Source: Methylotenera sp.
GTDB taxonomy: Bacteria; Pseudomonadota; Gammaproteobacteria; Burkholderiales; Methylophilaceae
Assembly: GCA_021732405.1 (NCBI GenBank)
Contig: JAKFVB010000010.1
Location: 1-53,582 of the forward strand
Direction: 5' to 3'
Length of the DNA stretch: 53,582 nucleotides
The translations under genes and the position numbers were made by a program. Below the pieces are notes generated by a model. The model did not search any database and was not told where the DNA came from. It was given only the letters and a program-made list of their open reading frames with translations. Position 1 is the stretch's first letter, and each line of letters opens with the position of its first letter. Shown piece by piece: positions 1 to 8,230 of this stretch.

Positions 1-766
1 TTACATAAACTTCATGTGATGGACTGGTGCTTGCCATTCTGATTTCTGGATATTGATATGCGGCTTGTACCATTTTTGCTAAATCTTCTGCAGTAGACAT
101 ATTATTGCTGTCTAGGCCAGTTGGGTCGGCAAAATGTGTGCTGTCTAAACCTAATTCAATTGCTTTAACGTTCATGGCTTTAACAAACGCGTAACGGCCC
201 CCTGGATAATGGCGACTAATCGCAGATGCTGCTCGATTTTCAGAAGCCATCAAAGCCAATTGCAACATATCACTACGGCTTAATTCTGCCCCTACTTTAA
301 GCCGTGAACTAGTCCCTTTTAAATAATCGATATCTTCATTGGAAATAGTCAGTGTATCGTCTAATGATTGCTTTGCATCTAGCATCACCATGGCGGTCAT
401 TAATTTAGTAATTGATGCAATTGGCGTTGGCGCATTGGTGTTTTTTGCATAGATGACTTCACCTGTATTCTGATTAATAATCAATGCTTTAGAGGATGAA
501 AGCTCTAACATTCCACTTGCATCAAAGCGATCAGCCGCCAAATATTGTGCCTGCGTAAAAGTAGGCGCTTTGCGAGCGATACGTGATTTATAAGTCACTT
601 TTTTAATACGTGCGCGTGATGAAACGCGAGATTTGCTAACGCCGCTTTTTTGGCTAGTATGAATACGTTTTTGCGATTTCTTTTGTACAGCCAAAGATTC
701 TATTGGTGTCGCCACCAAAGAAAATGCCACATAAAATAGCATTAACTTTTTGAGTAATTTAGTCAT
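1..766 (-). CDS. pbpG: D-alanyl-D-alanine endopeptidase (PBP7/8 type), C-terminus cut by window edge
   Basis: Penicillin-binding serine peptidase that cleaves D-Ala cross-links of peptidoglycan in the periplasm. The frame is open from the ATG at 766 to the window edge (255 codons), so the C-terminus with the expected KTG motif is missing. Visible: an N-terminal signal-like segment (about residues 1-27), a basic Lys/Arg/Ser-rich stretch to about residue 66, the catalytic SxxK motif as S118-I-T-K121, and the second motif as S175-E-N177. The start is supported by AAAGG seven bases upstream. It is divergent from gcvH. The family assignment rests on the two active-site motifs and the surrounding PIASITKLMTAM and LMASENRAA segments. 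A carboxypeptidase of the same fold is a less likely alternative. Confidence 0.85.
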   Translation of the reverse strand, partial: MTKLLKKLMLFYVAFSLVATPIESLAVQKKSQKRIHTSQKSGVSKSRVSSRARIKKVTYKSRIARKAPTFTQAQYLAADRFDASGMLELSSSKALIINQNTGEVIYAKNTNAPTPIASITKLMTAMVMLDAKQSLDDTLTISNEDIDYLKGTSSRLKVGAELSRSDMLQLALMASENRAASAISRHYPGGRYAFVKAMNVKAIELGLDSTHFADPTGLDSNNMSTAEDLAKMVQAAYQYPEIRMASTSPSHEVYV

Positions 767-883
767 GTTACAACCTTTAATTCAACACCGTTTAAACAAA
801 TAATATATAAAAAATGTTTATTTGTCATTAGCTTAGCGTAGATTTGTAAAATAAATATTAACATATTTTGTGTTTAGGCTTTT

Positions 884-912
884 TTGACACAGATGCTAAA
901 AGTTTTAAATGA
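884..912 (+). promoter_or_regulatory. Candidate promoter elements in the pbpG-gcvH divergent gap
   Basis: The 229-base gap between pbpG and gcvH is very AT-rich. It contains a perfect TTGACA hexamer at 884-889, but the best -10 candidates (TTAAAT or TAAATG near 905-911) are weak. If used, it would give gcvH a leader of roughly 70-80 bases. I looked for a glycine riboswitch here and saw none. Only the -35 match is strong. Confidence 0.25.
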
Positions 913-995
913 AACTTCAGCATTAAAGTAAGTGACAAATGCAGACGATATGAGAAAATAACCACACTTAATCAAACCTACTATTATATAAAATA

Positions 996-1376
996 ATGAA
1001 ATTTCCTGATACTTATCATTACACCACTGAACATTTATGGGTTAGCCAATCCGCTACAGGCGAGTGGCTTGCTGGCATTACCGATTATGCGCAAGATTTG
1101 TTGGGTGATATTGTGTTTATTCAACCCCCCAATATTGGCGATACTATACAAAATGGTGTTGCTTGCGGTGTTGTAGAATCGGTTAAAACAGGCTCTGACT
1201 TACATGCGCCGATGAATGGTGTTGTCACTGAAATCAATGATGCATTACTCAATGCACCAGAAGACATCAATGAAAAACCTTACTCTGCTTGGATATTTAA
1301 ATTTAAACCATTAGATGATACAGATATTGGCCATTTTTTAACTGCGACTGCTTATGCAGATTTAATTAAACAGTAA
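996..1376 (+). CDS. gcvH: Glycine cleavage system H protein (lipoyl carrier)
   Basis: Lipoylated shuttle protein that carries the aminomethyl intermediate between the P and T proteins of the cytoplasmic glycine cleavage complex. At 126 aa it has normal family length and contains the hallmark HLWV near the N-terminus, GITDYAQDLLGD (residues 27-38) and the lipoylation site E61-S-V-K64, with K64 the expected lipoyl lysine. The residues after the lysine are T-G-S-D, whereas A-A-S-D is common in the family. No gcvT, gcvP or lipoate ligase gene is in the window, so it is encoded alone here. It converges with the minus-strand gene ending at 1379. No clear Shine-Dalgarno precedes the ATG. Confidence 0.92.
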   Translation: MKFPDTYHYTTEHLWVSQSATGEWLAGITDYAQDLLGDIVFIQPPNIGDTIQNGVACGVVESVKTGSDLHAPMNGVVTEINDALLNAPEDINEKPYSAWIFKFKPLDDTDIGHFLTATAYADLIKQ

Positions 1377-1378
1377 AA

Positions 1379-2344
1379 TCAAGGCAATACAAACTTTACT
1401 TTCAATAATAATTGTTGTAACTCTTCGGTTAATTGAAGCCTTAAATCTTGCTCAAGTGCTGGTAATGCGCTTGCTAAAATCTGCTGAATATTGTCGCGCA
1501 ACACCTCTTGTACAGCAGGTAAATCTGCGTTCACTGCAGTCAAAAAATTCTCTTTCAAAGTCAAACTTTGCAGATTCATTTCTTCTATAAACTTGGCTTT
1601 AACTTCACCAACTGCTGCCGTATAAATATCAGGTACTGCTGCATTTAAATCGTTGCGCACTTGCGCTATGGCTTCATCATGTACGGTCTGCATCTGTTGC
1701 TGTAATGCTTGGTTTGCTTGCTGCGATATCTCTTGGTAAAAATTAGTCAGCGCATCGTTGGCTTGCGTTTGCTGTTGTTGCAGAGATGCACTCTGAAAAG
1801 CTTGCATCTCTTGCGTCAATTCACTTGCAACACGCTCTGTTGTTTCTGTTTTGAGCGCTTCTACATAAGTACTGATTTCAGCCGTTGCCGCATGAGTGGA
1901 TGACTGCATCACATCTGATAGCAATCGATCCACTTTAGTTACTGCGCTTGTTTGTAATACAGCTATTTTTTCTTGCAGACTAGCATGCACCAAATCTGCA
2001 CTGGCTTGATACATACGCGGCAACTCGGTTTTAAGGTCAGCTTTTGTTTTATCAACGAAATCGCTCACACTGGTTTCAATGGTCAGCTTGGTCTGACCTA
2101 TCTCAGCTTGCAGCTCGTGAACTAAATCTTTTTTTAGTGTATCGCGCAAACTATCTAGTACTGCTTGCGTGATTTCTGCTTCTAGCCTTGGCCTAACATG
2201 AGCCGTAACACGCGAAATAAACTCTGGTGTAATACCCAAAGTTGGATCTGCTTGCTTATTTGCTTGTGGTTCAGCCTTGTTTTTTGGCTGATACACCTCT
2301 GTTAGCACTGGAATTTTGCTGTCTAATGATGAATTATCGGTCAA
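1379..2344 (-). CDS. Ala/Gln-rich helical protein downstream of holC (possibly DUF2486-like)
   Basis: A 321-residue protein of unknown function. Residues 9-18 contain a conserved-looking S-K-I-P-V-L-T-E-V-Y motif. The rest is strongly helical and rich in Ala, Gln, Glu, Leu and Lys with heptad-like spacing, suggesting extended coiled coils. There is no signal peptide or membrane segment. The best start is a TTG at 2344 (no early in-frame ATG), eight bases after the holC stop, so it is probably translated with holC. Betaproteobacterial holC genes are often followed by a DUF2486-type gene whose product begins with an I-P-x-L motif. The position and that motif suggest the same family, but I cannot confirm it. 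Confidence 0.7.
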   Translation of the reverse strand: MTDNSSLDSKIPVLTEVYQPKNKAEPQANKQADPTLGITPEFISRVTAHVRPRLEAEITQAVLDSLRDTLKKDLVHELQAEIGQTKLTIETSVSDFVDKTKADLKTELPRMYQASADLVHASLQEKIAVLQTSAVTKVDRLLSDVMQSSTHAATAEISTYVEALKTETTERVASELTQEMQAFQSASLQQQQTQANDALTNFYQEISQQANQALQQQMQTVHDEAIAQVRNDLNAAVPDIYTAAVGEVKAKFIEEMNLQSLTLKENFLTAVNADLPAVQEVLRDNIQQILASALPALEQDLRLQLTEELQQLLLKVKFVLP

Positions 2345-2352
2345 AGTAATCT

Positions 2353-2826
2353 CTATTCCGCGCTTACCGCTGTTAATGTTGATTCAGTTTGTTTGGCGTA
2401 ATCAATATGCCGAATTTCATAGCCTCTATCGCGATAAAACTTATAGCGAAGACGCCCATTTTGCTTATCAGATTCATCATTGCCGACCATCTCGACCAAA
2501 TGCGTAAATCGGCTAAAAAATTGCGGCTCTTGCGCCGTTAAGTTAATCAGCAATTCATCTTGAATAACAGTATCAACCTGCCCTGCTATATTATTTTTGC
2601 AAGCGATAATAATAGGGGTTTTTGCCGCATGCGTATGGTTAGCCATCACATTTGGCAAAAAGCCAGTTGTCTGGAGTTGCCATAAGCCATCAGAAACCTG
2701 AGCGGCACTGTTGATATCTTCAGTGAACACAGTCACTTGCTTGCGCTTTAGCAAAGCTCTTTCGACCAGAATTGCCAGTAGGACTGGTTTGTTTGCAACA
2801 TTAGAATAAAACTCAATTCTGGTCAT
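2353..2826 (-). CDS. holC: DNA polymerase III chi subunit
   Basis: The chi subunit of the replicative polymerase clamp-loader assembly, which links the psi subunit to SSB on the lagging strand. The 157-aa protein starts M-T-R-I-E-F-Y-S-N and contains the chi-type core (ALLKRKQVTVFTED, then an SDGLWQL segment, then FLPN) and the late RFTHLVEMVGND and RYKFYRDRGYEI segments. It lies 23 bases downstream of pepA on the same strand. The pepA-holC order, often followed by valS, is conserved in proteobacteria, but here valS lies about 35 kb away. Cytoplasmic. Confidence 0.92.
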   Translation of the reverse strand: MTRIEFYSNVANKPVLLAILVERALLKRKQVTVFTEDINSAAQVSDGLWQLQTTGFLPNVMANHTHAAKTPIIIACKNNIAGQVDTVIQDELLINLTAQEPQFFSRFTHLVEMVGNDESDKQNGRLRYKFYRDRGYEIRHIDYAKQTESTLTAVSAE

Positions 2827-2849
2827 GCCAAATCTTTTAGGCCTTCATT

Positions 2850-4328
2850 TTAAGCGGCGCGTTGAATCAAGAATGTAGTCAGCAATGGTACGGGGCGGCC
2901 TGTACCGCCTTTTTCTTTGCCGCTTTTCCATGCAGTACCAGCAATATCCAAATGCGCCCAATCATACTTTTTAGCGAAGCGAGATAAAAAGCAAGCAGCA
3001 GTGATGCTACCACCAGCGCGGCCGCCAATATTCGCCATATCAGCAAAGTTGCTGTCTAGCTGGCTTTGAAATTCTTCCCATAACGGCATGTGCCATGCTC
3101 TATCGTGCGCCGCTTCGCCTGCTTCTAGCAATTCTTTGGCAAGCGCATCTTTGTTACTGAATACAGCGCTCGGATGATGACCCAAGGCGATCACGCAAGC
3201 ACCTGTTAAGGTGGCAATATCTACCACAGCGCTTGGCTCAAAGCGCTCTGCATAGGTCAGCGCATCACATAAAATCAAACGGCCTTCTGCATCGGTATTC
3301 AGTACTTCAATCGTTAAACCTGCCATTGAAGTCAGAATATCGCCTGGTTTGATGGCACCTGCATCTGGCATATTTTCACAAGTTGGAATCACAGCCACCA
3401 CATTGATAGCTAAATCCATTTCGCCAATCGCTTTAAACGTACCCAGCACGCTTGCTGCGCCGCACATATCATATTTCATCTCATCCATATCACCACCTGG
3501 TTTTAATGAAATACCACCCGTGTCAAAGGTAATCCCTTTACCCACTAGTACCACTGGTTTTTGCGATTTTTTACCTTTTAAGTGTTGTAGAACGATTAAG
3601 CGTGGCGGCTCTACGCTGCCCTGCGCTACACCCAAAAATGAACCCATACCCAACTTCTCAATTTCAGCGCGCTCTAACACTTCTACTTTAAAGCCATATT
3701 GCTTAGCCATCAGCTTAGCTTGCTCACCCAAATAGGTTGGTGTGCAAATATTTGGTGGTAGATTACCTAAATCTTTTGCAACCGTGACACCAGCCGCAAT
3801 AGCTGCGCCTTGTTTAATGGCAGATTCAGCAGTAGCGTTATCTGCTTTATCCACATAAATCGTCACTTTAGTCAAAGTGATTGGGTCTGCTTTCTTGGCT
3901 TTAATCGCATTCACTTGATAAGTCGCGTCCAGAACGACTTCTACCAATTGCGCTACTTTTGCATGCGTATCCGATTTCTTAATCGCGATTTCGGCTAAAA
4001 ACAGGCTGGCATGCGCAACGCCTTTTGGCAACGCTTTAACGGCGGCACGTACCGCTTGGCAATATTGCTTTTCAGTAAATTCATCTTGCTTACCTAAGCC
4101 GACCAATAGTACACGACTGGCTTCAATACCGCTTAGATGGTGCAACACCAAGCATGAATTCAGCTTGCCTTCAAAATCTCCATTTTTTAAAACGGTTGAA
4201 ATGGCTTTGTCTGAAGCTTTATCTAACTCTTTTGCCGCGTCGCTTAATTTATTGCCTTCAAATACACCTACAATGGCGCAATCTGAGCGTTGTTTTTCAG
4301 GATTTCCGTTTTTTATGCTAAATTCCAT
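2850..4328 (-). CDS. pepA: Leucyl aminopeptidase (M17)
   Basis: Cytosolic two-metal aminopeptidase that removes N-terminal residues from peptides. In enterobacteria PepA also binds DNA (Xer recombination, carAB control), which cannot be judged here. The 492-aa length is typical. Visible: the metal/catalytic segment VGKGITFDTGGISLKPGG, the M-K-Y-D-M-C-G-A-A segment, and the signature N-T-D-A-E-G-R-L, followed by L-T-Y-A-E. The start at 4328 has AAAGGA seven bases upstream. It heads a pepA-holC-hypothetical unit and is divergent from lptF, an arrangement common in proteobacteria. Confidence 0.96.
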   Translation of the reverse strand: MEFSIKNGNPEKQRSDCAIVGVFEGNKLSDAAKELDKASDKAISTVLKNGDFEGKLNSCLVLHHLSGIEASRVLLVGLGKQDEFTEKQYCQAVRAAVKALPKGVAHASLFLAEIAIKKSDTHAKVAQLVEVVLDATYQVNAIKAKKADPITLTKVTIYVDKADNATAESAIKQGAAIAAGVTVAKDLGNLPPNICTPTYLGEQAKLMAKQYGFKVEVLERAEIEKLGMGSFLGVAQGSVEPPRLIVLQHLKGKKSQKPVVLVGKGITFDTGGISLKPGGDMDEMKYDMCGAASVLGTFKAIGEMDLAINVVAVIPTCENMPDAGAIKPGDILTSMAGLTIEVLNTDAEGRLILCDALTYAERFEPSAVVDIATLTGACVIALGHHPSAVFSNKDALAKELLEAGEAAHDRAWHMPLWEEFQSQLDSNFADMANIGGRAGGSITAACFLSRFAKKYDWAHLDIAGTAWKSGKEKGGTGRPVPLLTTFLIQRAA

Positions 4329-4406
4329 TGCTAGTCCTTTTAGATTTAAAGCTATTTACTAAAGCTTTCATTTTATTTAATTCGTTTTAACCAATTATCC
4401 AGCGTT

Positions 4407-4429
4407 TTTGGGCGAAATCAAAGCCCAAA
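4407..4429. repeat. Inverted repeat in the pepA-lptF divergent gap
   Basis: A perfect 7-base inverted repeat, TTTGGGC (4407-4413) and GCCCAAA (4423-4429), with a 9-base loop, ending 16 bases before the lptF TTG start. It is not followed by a T-run on either strand, so it is not a terminator. It could be an operator in the divergent promoter region or a hairpin in the lptF leader. Confidence 0.4.
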
Positions 4430-4445
4430 TTAGAACAATATTAAA

Positions 4446-5567
4446 TTGCGTATATTCAAAAAATCATTATTGCATGAGTTGATTAGCACCGCTGGCGCGC
4501 TGTTCTTAATACTGATGGGTATTGTCGTTGCACAGCGCGCGGGTAATTTGATTCGATTAGCGTCTAAGGGAATCTTGCCAAATGACGCCATCACTACTTT
4601 GTTAGGCTTTAACATGGTTAAGTTCCTGCCCATGATTTTATCGCTGACCATATTCCTTAGTGTGCTACTCACATTAACGCGCTGGCATAGGGATTCGGAA
4701 ATGGCGGTATGGTTCAGCTCGGGCTTAAGCATCAGCAAATGGATACGCCCCATCTTAAACTTTGCCATTCCCGTTGTGATTGTGGTTTCTGTACTGAGCT
4801 TTTTAGTGATGCCGTGGGCCACACAAAAAGTAGAAGATTACCGCGTACAGCTTAAAAGCCGCGATGAGCTGGCATCTATTACTCCTGGCGTATTTAAAGA
4901 ATCTAATGGCGGTGAGCGTATCTATTTTGTAGAAAGCTTCGACGAGCTTGGTAATGTCGTTAAAAACATTTTTGTGCAATCGACCCAACATCAAAAAACA
5001 GGTGTTATTGTGGCCTCTGAAGGTGGCCGCGAAAAAGCCAAAAATGGCGATAATTTTATTGTGCTGGAAAAAGGTCGACGCTATGAAGGCAAACCAGATA
5101 CGGCCGAAGTATCTACAACGGAATTTGAACGCTATGCCATCCGCATAGAAACCAAAGAAGTGGCGCGCGAACCCAATAGCACCAACGCAACTTCTACCCA
5201 GGCTCTATTAAATAGCCAATCGCCTGCTGATGCGGCAGAGCTGCAATGGCGCTTGGCGATTCCTATTTCGGCATTGATATTGGTTTTATTAGCAGTACCG
5301 CTTAGCTTTGTAGATCCACGCGCGGGCCGCTCACTCAACCTAATGTTTGCGCTGCTTATCTATATTATCTATAACAATATACTCAGCATTTTCCAGGCAT
5401 GGGTCACGCAGGGACGCTTGAGCACCATGATCGGCTTATGGCCAGTGCATCTGTTTTTCTTGATGCTAGCCGTTTACATGTATTATCGCCGCACCTATTT
5501 ATTACCGATTATGCCTGTGTTTTTATCCACGCTTTGGTCTGGCAAACGCTTTAAAAGTAAGCAATGA
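4446..5567 (+). CDS. lptF: LPS export ABC transporter permease LptF
   Basis: Inner-membrane permease that, with LptG and the LptB ATPase, extracts lipopolysaccharide and passes it to the LptC-LptA bridge. The 373-aa protein has the YjgP/YjgQ layout: about three N-terminal membrane segments (near residues 14-33, 50-76 and 96-120), a large periplasmic jellyroll domain (about 125-265), and three C-terminal membrane segments. The start is TTG at 4446: an in-frame TAG lies at 4431-4433, no ATG lies between, and MRIFKKSLLHEL matches the usual LptF beginning. No Shine-Dalgarno is evident. Its TGA overlaps the lptG ATG (ATGA), so the two are translationally coupled. Confidence 0.94.
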   Translation: MRIFKKSLLHELISTAGALFLILMGIVVAQRAGNLIRLASKGILPNDAITTLLGFNMVKFLPMILSLTIFLSVLLTLTRWHRDSEMAVWFSSGLSISKWIRPILNFAIPVVIVVSVLSFLVMPWATQKVEDYRVQLKSRDELASITPGVFKESNGGERIYFVESFDELGNVVKNIFVQSTQHQKTGVIVASEGGREKAKNGDNFIVLEKGRRYEGKPDTAEVSTTEFERYAIRIETKEVAREPNSTNATSTQALLNSQSPADAAELQWRLAIPISALILVLLAVPLSFVDPRAGRSLNLMFALLIYIIYNNILSIFQAWVTQGRLSTMIGLWPVHLFFLMLAVYMYYRRTYLLPIMPVFLSTLWSGKRFKSKQ

Positions 5568-6661
5568 AGCCCATGAATATTTTCAATCGTTATTTTTGGC
5601 AAGAAACCTGCATTAATATTTTAATGATTATGCTGGGTTTGTTAGCCTTATTTTCCTTCTTCGATTTGATTCAAGAGCTGGATACGCTTGGCCGCGGTGA
5701 TTACGGGATTAGCACCATGCTCATGTTTGTTGCGTTAAGTATCCCAGGCCATATTTACGAAGTAGTTCCAGTAGCCGTTTTAGTGGGCATGATGTACAGC
5801 CTTGGCACATTGGCGCGTAACTCAGAGTTAGTGGTGATGCGTGTAAGCGGCATTTCAGTTGTAGATATTGGCTGGATTTTAATTAAAGTCGGCTTCTTAT
5901 TTACGATTATTACTTTCTTGGTCGGTGAGTTAATCACGCCCATCAGCGAAAAAATGGCGCAACGTATGCGCATCAAAGCCACCGATTCAGTCGTTGCCCA
6001 AGATTTTAAAACGGGCCTCTGGGTGAAAGATGCTAAAAGCTTTGTGAATGTAGAAAACGTGCTGCCAGACGCCAGCTTATTGAATATTCATATTTACGAA
6101 TTTGATGAAAACTTTAGATTACGCAGCATCAGCAACGCGAAAAGCGGATCATTTGAGGAAGAGCGTTGGCGCTTAGAGAAAGTGACTCAAACCAAATTTA
6201 ACAATGCTAAAGTCATTCAGCAGAGCAATATTCAGACACAGTTCTTTAACGAAGCCAATTGGAAATCGCTGATTCGCCCAGAATTGCTTAACGTGTTACT
6301 AGTGGCCCCTGAAAAAATGTCTGCATGGAATCTTTATTCGTTTATCAACCACTTAAGCGCCAATAAACAAAAAACCACGCGTTACGAAGTGGCGCTATGG
6401 GCAAAAATGATTTACCCGCTAGCTTGCATGGTGATGGTAATTTTGGCTTTGCCGTTTGGATTTTTGCAACAACGCTCGGATGGCACTAGCGCGAAAATTT
6501 TTATCGGCATATTGCTAGGGGTTGTCTATCAAATTATGAATCGGGTGTTTATTCATTTAGGCGTGCTAAACGACTGGCCGCCATTAATGAGCGCGATTAT
6601 TCCAACTATTTTATTCTTGCTTGCTGGGTTAAGTATGCTGTTTTTGGTGGAACGGCGCTAG
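5564..6661 (+). CDS. lptG: LPS export ABC transporter permease LptG
   Basis: Second permease half of the LPS transporter. The 365-aa protein has three membrane segments up to about residue 122, a periplasmic beta-rich domain (about 125-275), and three more membrane segments. Family-typical segments include IPGHIYEVVPVAVLVG, GTLARNSELVVMRVSGIS and LPFGFLQQRSDG. The start overlaps lptF by four bases (ATGA). It abuts the convergent RDD gene at 6662 with no space for a terminator. Confidence 0.95.
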   Translation: MKPMNIFNRYFWQETCINILMIMLGLLALFSFFDLIQELDTLGRGDYGISTMLMFVALSIPGHIYEVVPVAVLVGMMYSLGTLARNSELVVMRVSGISVVDIGWILIKVGFLFTIITFLVGELITPISEKMAQRMRIKATDSVVAQDFKTGLWVKDAKSFVNVENVLPDASLLNIHIYEFDENFRLRSISNAKSGSFEEERWRLEKVTQTKFNNAKVIQQSNIQTQFFNEANWKSLIRPELLNVLLVAPEKMSAWNLYSFINHLSANKQKTTRYEVALWAKMIYPLACMVMVILALPFGFLQQRSDGTSAKIFIGILLGVVYQIMNRVFIHLGVLNDWPPLMSAIIPTILFLLAGLSMLFLVERR

Positions 6662-7114
6662 CTACTTAACCGTTTTTTTAGTATGAATAAAATGTGACTT
6701 AAGTATTCTATCGTGTAGATACAATCGGTTTTTATCCACTAAAGCCCATAAAAAACCCAGCCCGAAAATACAGGCAGATGCGCTAGCCAACACATAACGA
6801 AGCATCGCTTGCTGGGTGCTCAATATAGTGCCAGTTTCATTTACCAGTTGCATCCGCCAAGTTTGGGTTGCCAATGTTTGTCCGCTTTTACGCCAACACC
6901 ATACAAAATAAGCACCTGTCACTAGCCATAGTGAAGTCTGCAAAAGAAAACGCTTATACGATTGCGTGGCATCTCCAAATAAAACCACAAATATCCATGC
7001 ACTGATAAACCACAGCGCAATCAATAATAGCAACTCATAAACGCAGGCGGCTAGCAATCTGAAATAGCCAATCTTATCGTGCGCATCGACTGTGCTTGTC
7101 GGTTTTTCGGTCAT
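6662..7114 (-). CDS. RDD-family membrane protein
   Basis: A 150-residue integral membrane protein with three hydrophobic segments (about residues 19-48, 55-75 and 102-125) of the RDD family. The segment LATQTWRMQLVNETG between the second and third helices is the family signature region. The function is unknown. RDD proteins are often proposed as small transporters, but nothing here shows a substrate. It is convergent with lptG and separated from the next minus-strand gene upstream (DUF3106) by a terminator, so it probably has its own promoter. Confidence 0.8.
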   Translation of the reverse strand: MTEKPTSTVDAHDKIGYFRLLAACVYELLLLIALWFISAWIFVVLFGDATQSYKRFLLQTSLWLVTGAYFVWCWRKSGQTLATQTWRMQLVNETGTILSTQQAMLRYVLASASACIFGLGFLWALVDKNRLYLHDRILKSHFIHTKKTVK

Positions 7115-7150
7115 TTTATTCGGTTAACTTTTAAAATATTGGCAAGAAAA

Positions 7151-7178
7151 AAGCCCGCAATTTAATGTTAGCGGGCTT
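7151..7178 (-). terminator. Rho-independent terminator after the DUF3106 gene
   Basis: The perfect stem AAGCCCGC (7151-7158) / GCGGGCTT (7171-7178) has a 12-base loop. On the minus strand the stem is followed by a run of T (complement of 7147-7152). It lies 24 bases past the DUF3106 stop, so it closes the sigma factor/DUF3619/DUF3106 unit. Confidence 0.85.
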
Positions 7179-7202
7179 TGCATCAAAATTGTTGCAATCA
7201 AT

Positions 7203-7715
7203 CTATTCTAAATCAGATGCGTAATCTAGCTCTGGCGATTCTTTACGCAATTTTTCGCGTTCTACTTCTGATAGCTTTTGGTAATCTGCCCATTTCTTAC
7301 GTACTTCATCCTTTTTATCAGCACTCAAAGCGTCAAACTGTTGATAACGTTTGCGCGCATTTTCGCGTTCATATGGTGTCATACGACTCCAACTATTTAA
7401 TCTTTTTTGTACGCGCTGTTGTTTTTGCGCATCCATTTTTGGATAATCTGCTGCAATATCCAACATTTTTTCGCGTTGCCATGGGCGTAAAGTATCCCAT
7501 TCAGACCCCAAAGGCGCTAACACTTTACGCTGATCCTCAGACAATTCAGACCAATTTTTAACTTGAGCACTGCTGCTGTCGCTACCACTTGTAAGAGATG
7601 ATTTAATACTGCCGATATCGCCCATTGCTACATGAGTAGGCTCGGCGAGATGCAAATTTTCTTGTGCGTACAAGTTACCAACTGCTATTAATAACAATAA
7701 TAATATTTTATTCAT
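7203..7715 (-). CDS. DUF3106 periplasmic protein
   Basis: A 170-residue exported protein with an N-terminal signal peptide (residues 1-17, cleaved near N-L-Y-A-Q-E). The mature part has repeated W-x-x-(L/M)-(S/T/R)-P/E units: W-S-E-L-S-E-D-Q-R near residue 50, L-R-P-W-Q-R-E-K-M, W-S-R-M-T-P-Y-E-R-E-N, and A-L-S-A-D-K-K, the pattern of DUF3106. The function is unknown. The charged heptad-like repeats suggest a helical periplasmic protein, perhaps acting as a sensor for the adjacent sigma factor. It lies 92 bases downstream of the DUF3619 gene and ends at a strong terminator. Confidence 0.8.
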   Translation of the reverse strand: MNKILLLLLIAVGNLYAQENLHLAEPTHVAMGDIGSIKSSLTSGSDSSSAQVKNWSELSEDQRKVLAPLGSEWDTLRPWQREKMLDIAADYPKMDAQKQQRVQKRLNSWSRMTPYERENARKRYQQFDALSADKKDEVRKKWADYQKLSEVEREKLRKESPELDYASDLE

Positions 7716-7807
7716 GTCACTTTTTATTTCTGTTTATATTTAATTCTGTATTTTTTTGTAGTCAATACCAGTTAACAATAAACATTAAAGCATGAATCAT
7801 CAGAACC

Positions 7808-8230
7808 TTAAAGTTTCGCTTGGGTACTATTTAATCGCGGCTCAAAACCTCTATCAACAAAAGCCTCCGGCGGCAATTCTGCGCCCAATAAAAACGCGTC
7901 GCCGTGCTCAGATTGTTGATTCAGAGTTTGCATTAAAACAAATCCAGCGATAATTGCGCCAATGAGCAGACCAGTTGAAGCAAGGCGATGATGTTCAGCC
8001 CAAGAAAACAAATGGCTAATAGTGCCATCTCGATTGACTGCAACACCTGCTTGATATTGCGCATATGCTTTGACTGCAAGCTCTCTACTGTTTTCAAGCT
8101 GCTTTAATGTGCGCATGCTTAAATAATCAGAATGTGTATTCAGCAAGCTAGCAATTTGCTTGGCATGCATTTCGTTAAGTACGTTATCTTGTTGCTTATT
8201 AGTATCTAGATTTAAAGGGTTCATTGCCAT
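7808..8230 (-). CDS. DUF3619 single-pass membrane protein, possible anti-sigma factor
   Basis: A 140-residue protein with an acidic/polar cytoplasmic N-terminal part (about 1-85), one hydrophobic segment (about 87-108, LLIGAIIAGFVLM) and a short outer tail, the layout of DUF3619. The ATG at 8230 shares one base with the sigma-factor stop (TAATG) and has GGAGT upstream inside the sigma gene, so this start is preferred over a longer reading from 8317. Its coupling to a sigma gene and single membrane span fit a membrane-bound sigma regulator. That role is inferred from context, not from a recognisable anti-sigma motif. Confidence 0.82.
   Translation of the reverse strand: MAMNPLNLDTNKQQDNVLNEMHAKQIASLLNTHSDYLSMRTLKQLENSRELAVKAYAQYQAGVAVNRDGTISHLFSWAEHHRLASTGLLIGAIIAGFVLMQTLNQQSEHGDAFLLGAELPPEAFVDRGFEPRLNSTQAKL

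Noticed and set aside
767-995. Possible glycine riboswitch before gcvH
   Set aside because: The leader is AT-rich and I could not find the conserved paired elements or the two-aptamer layout.
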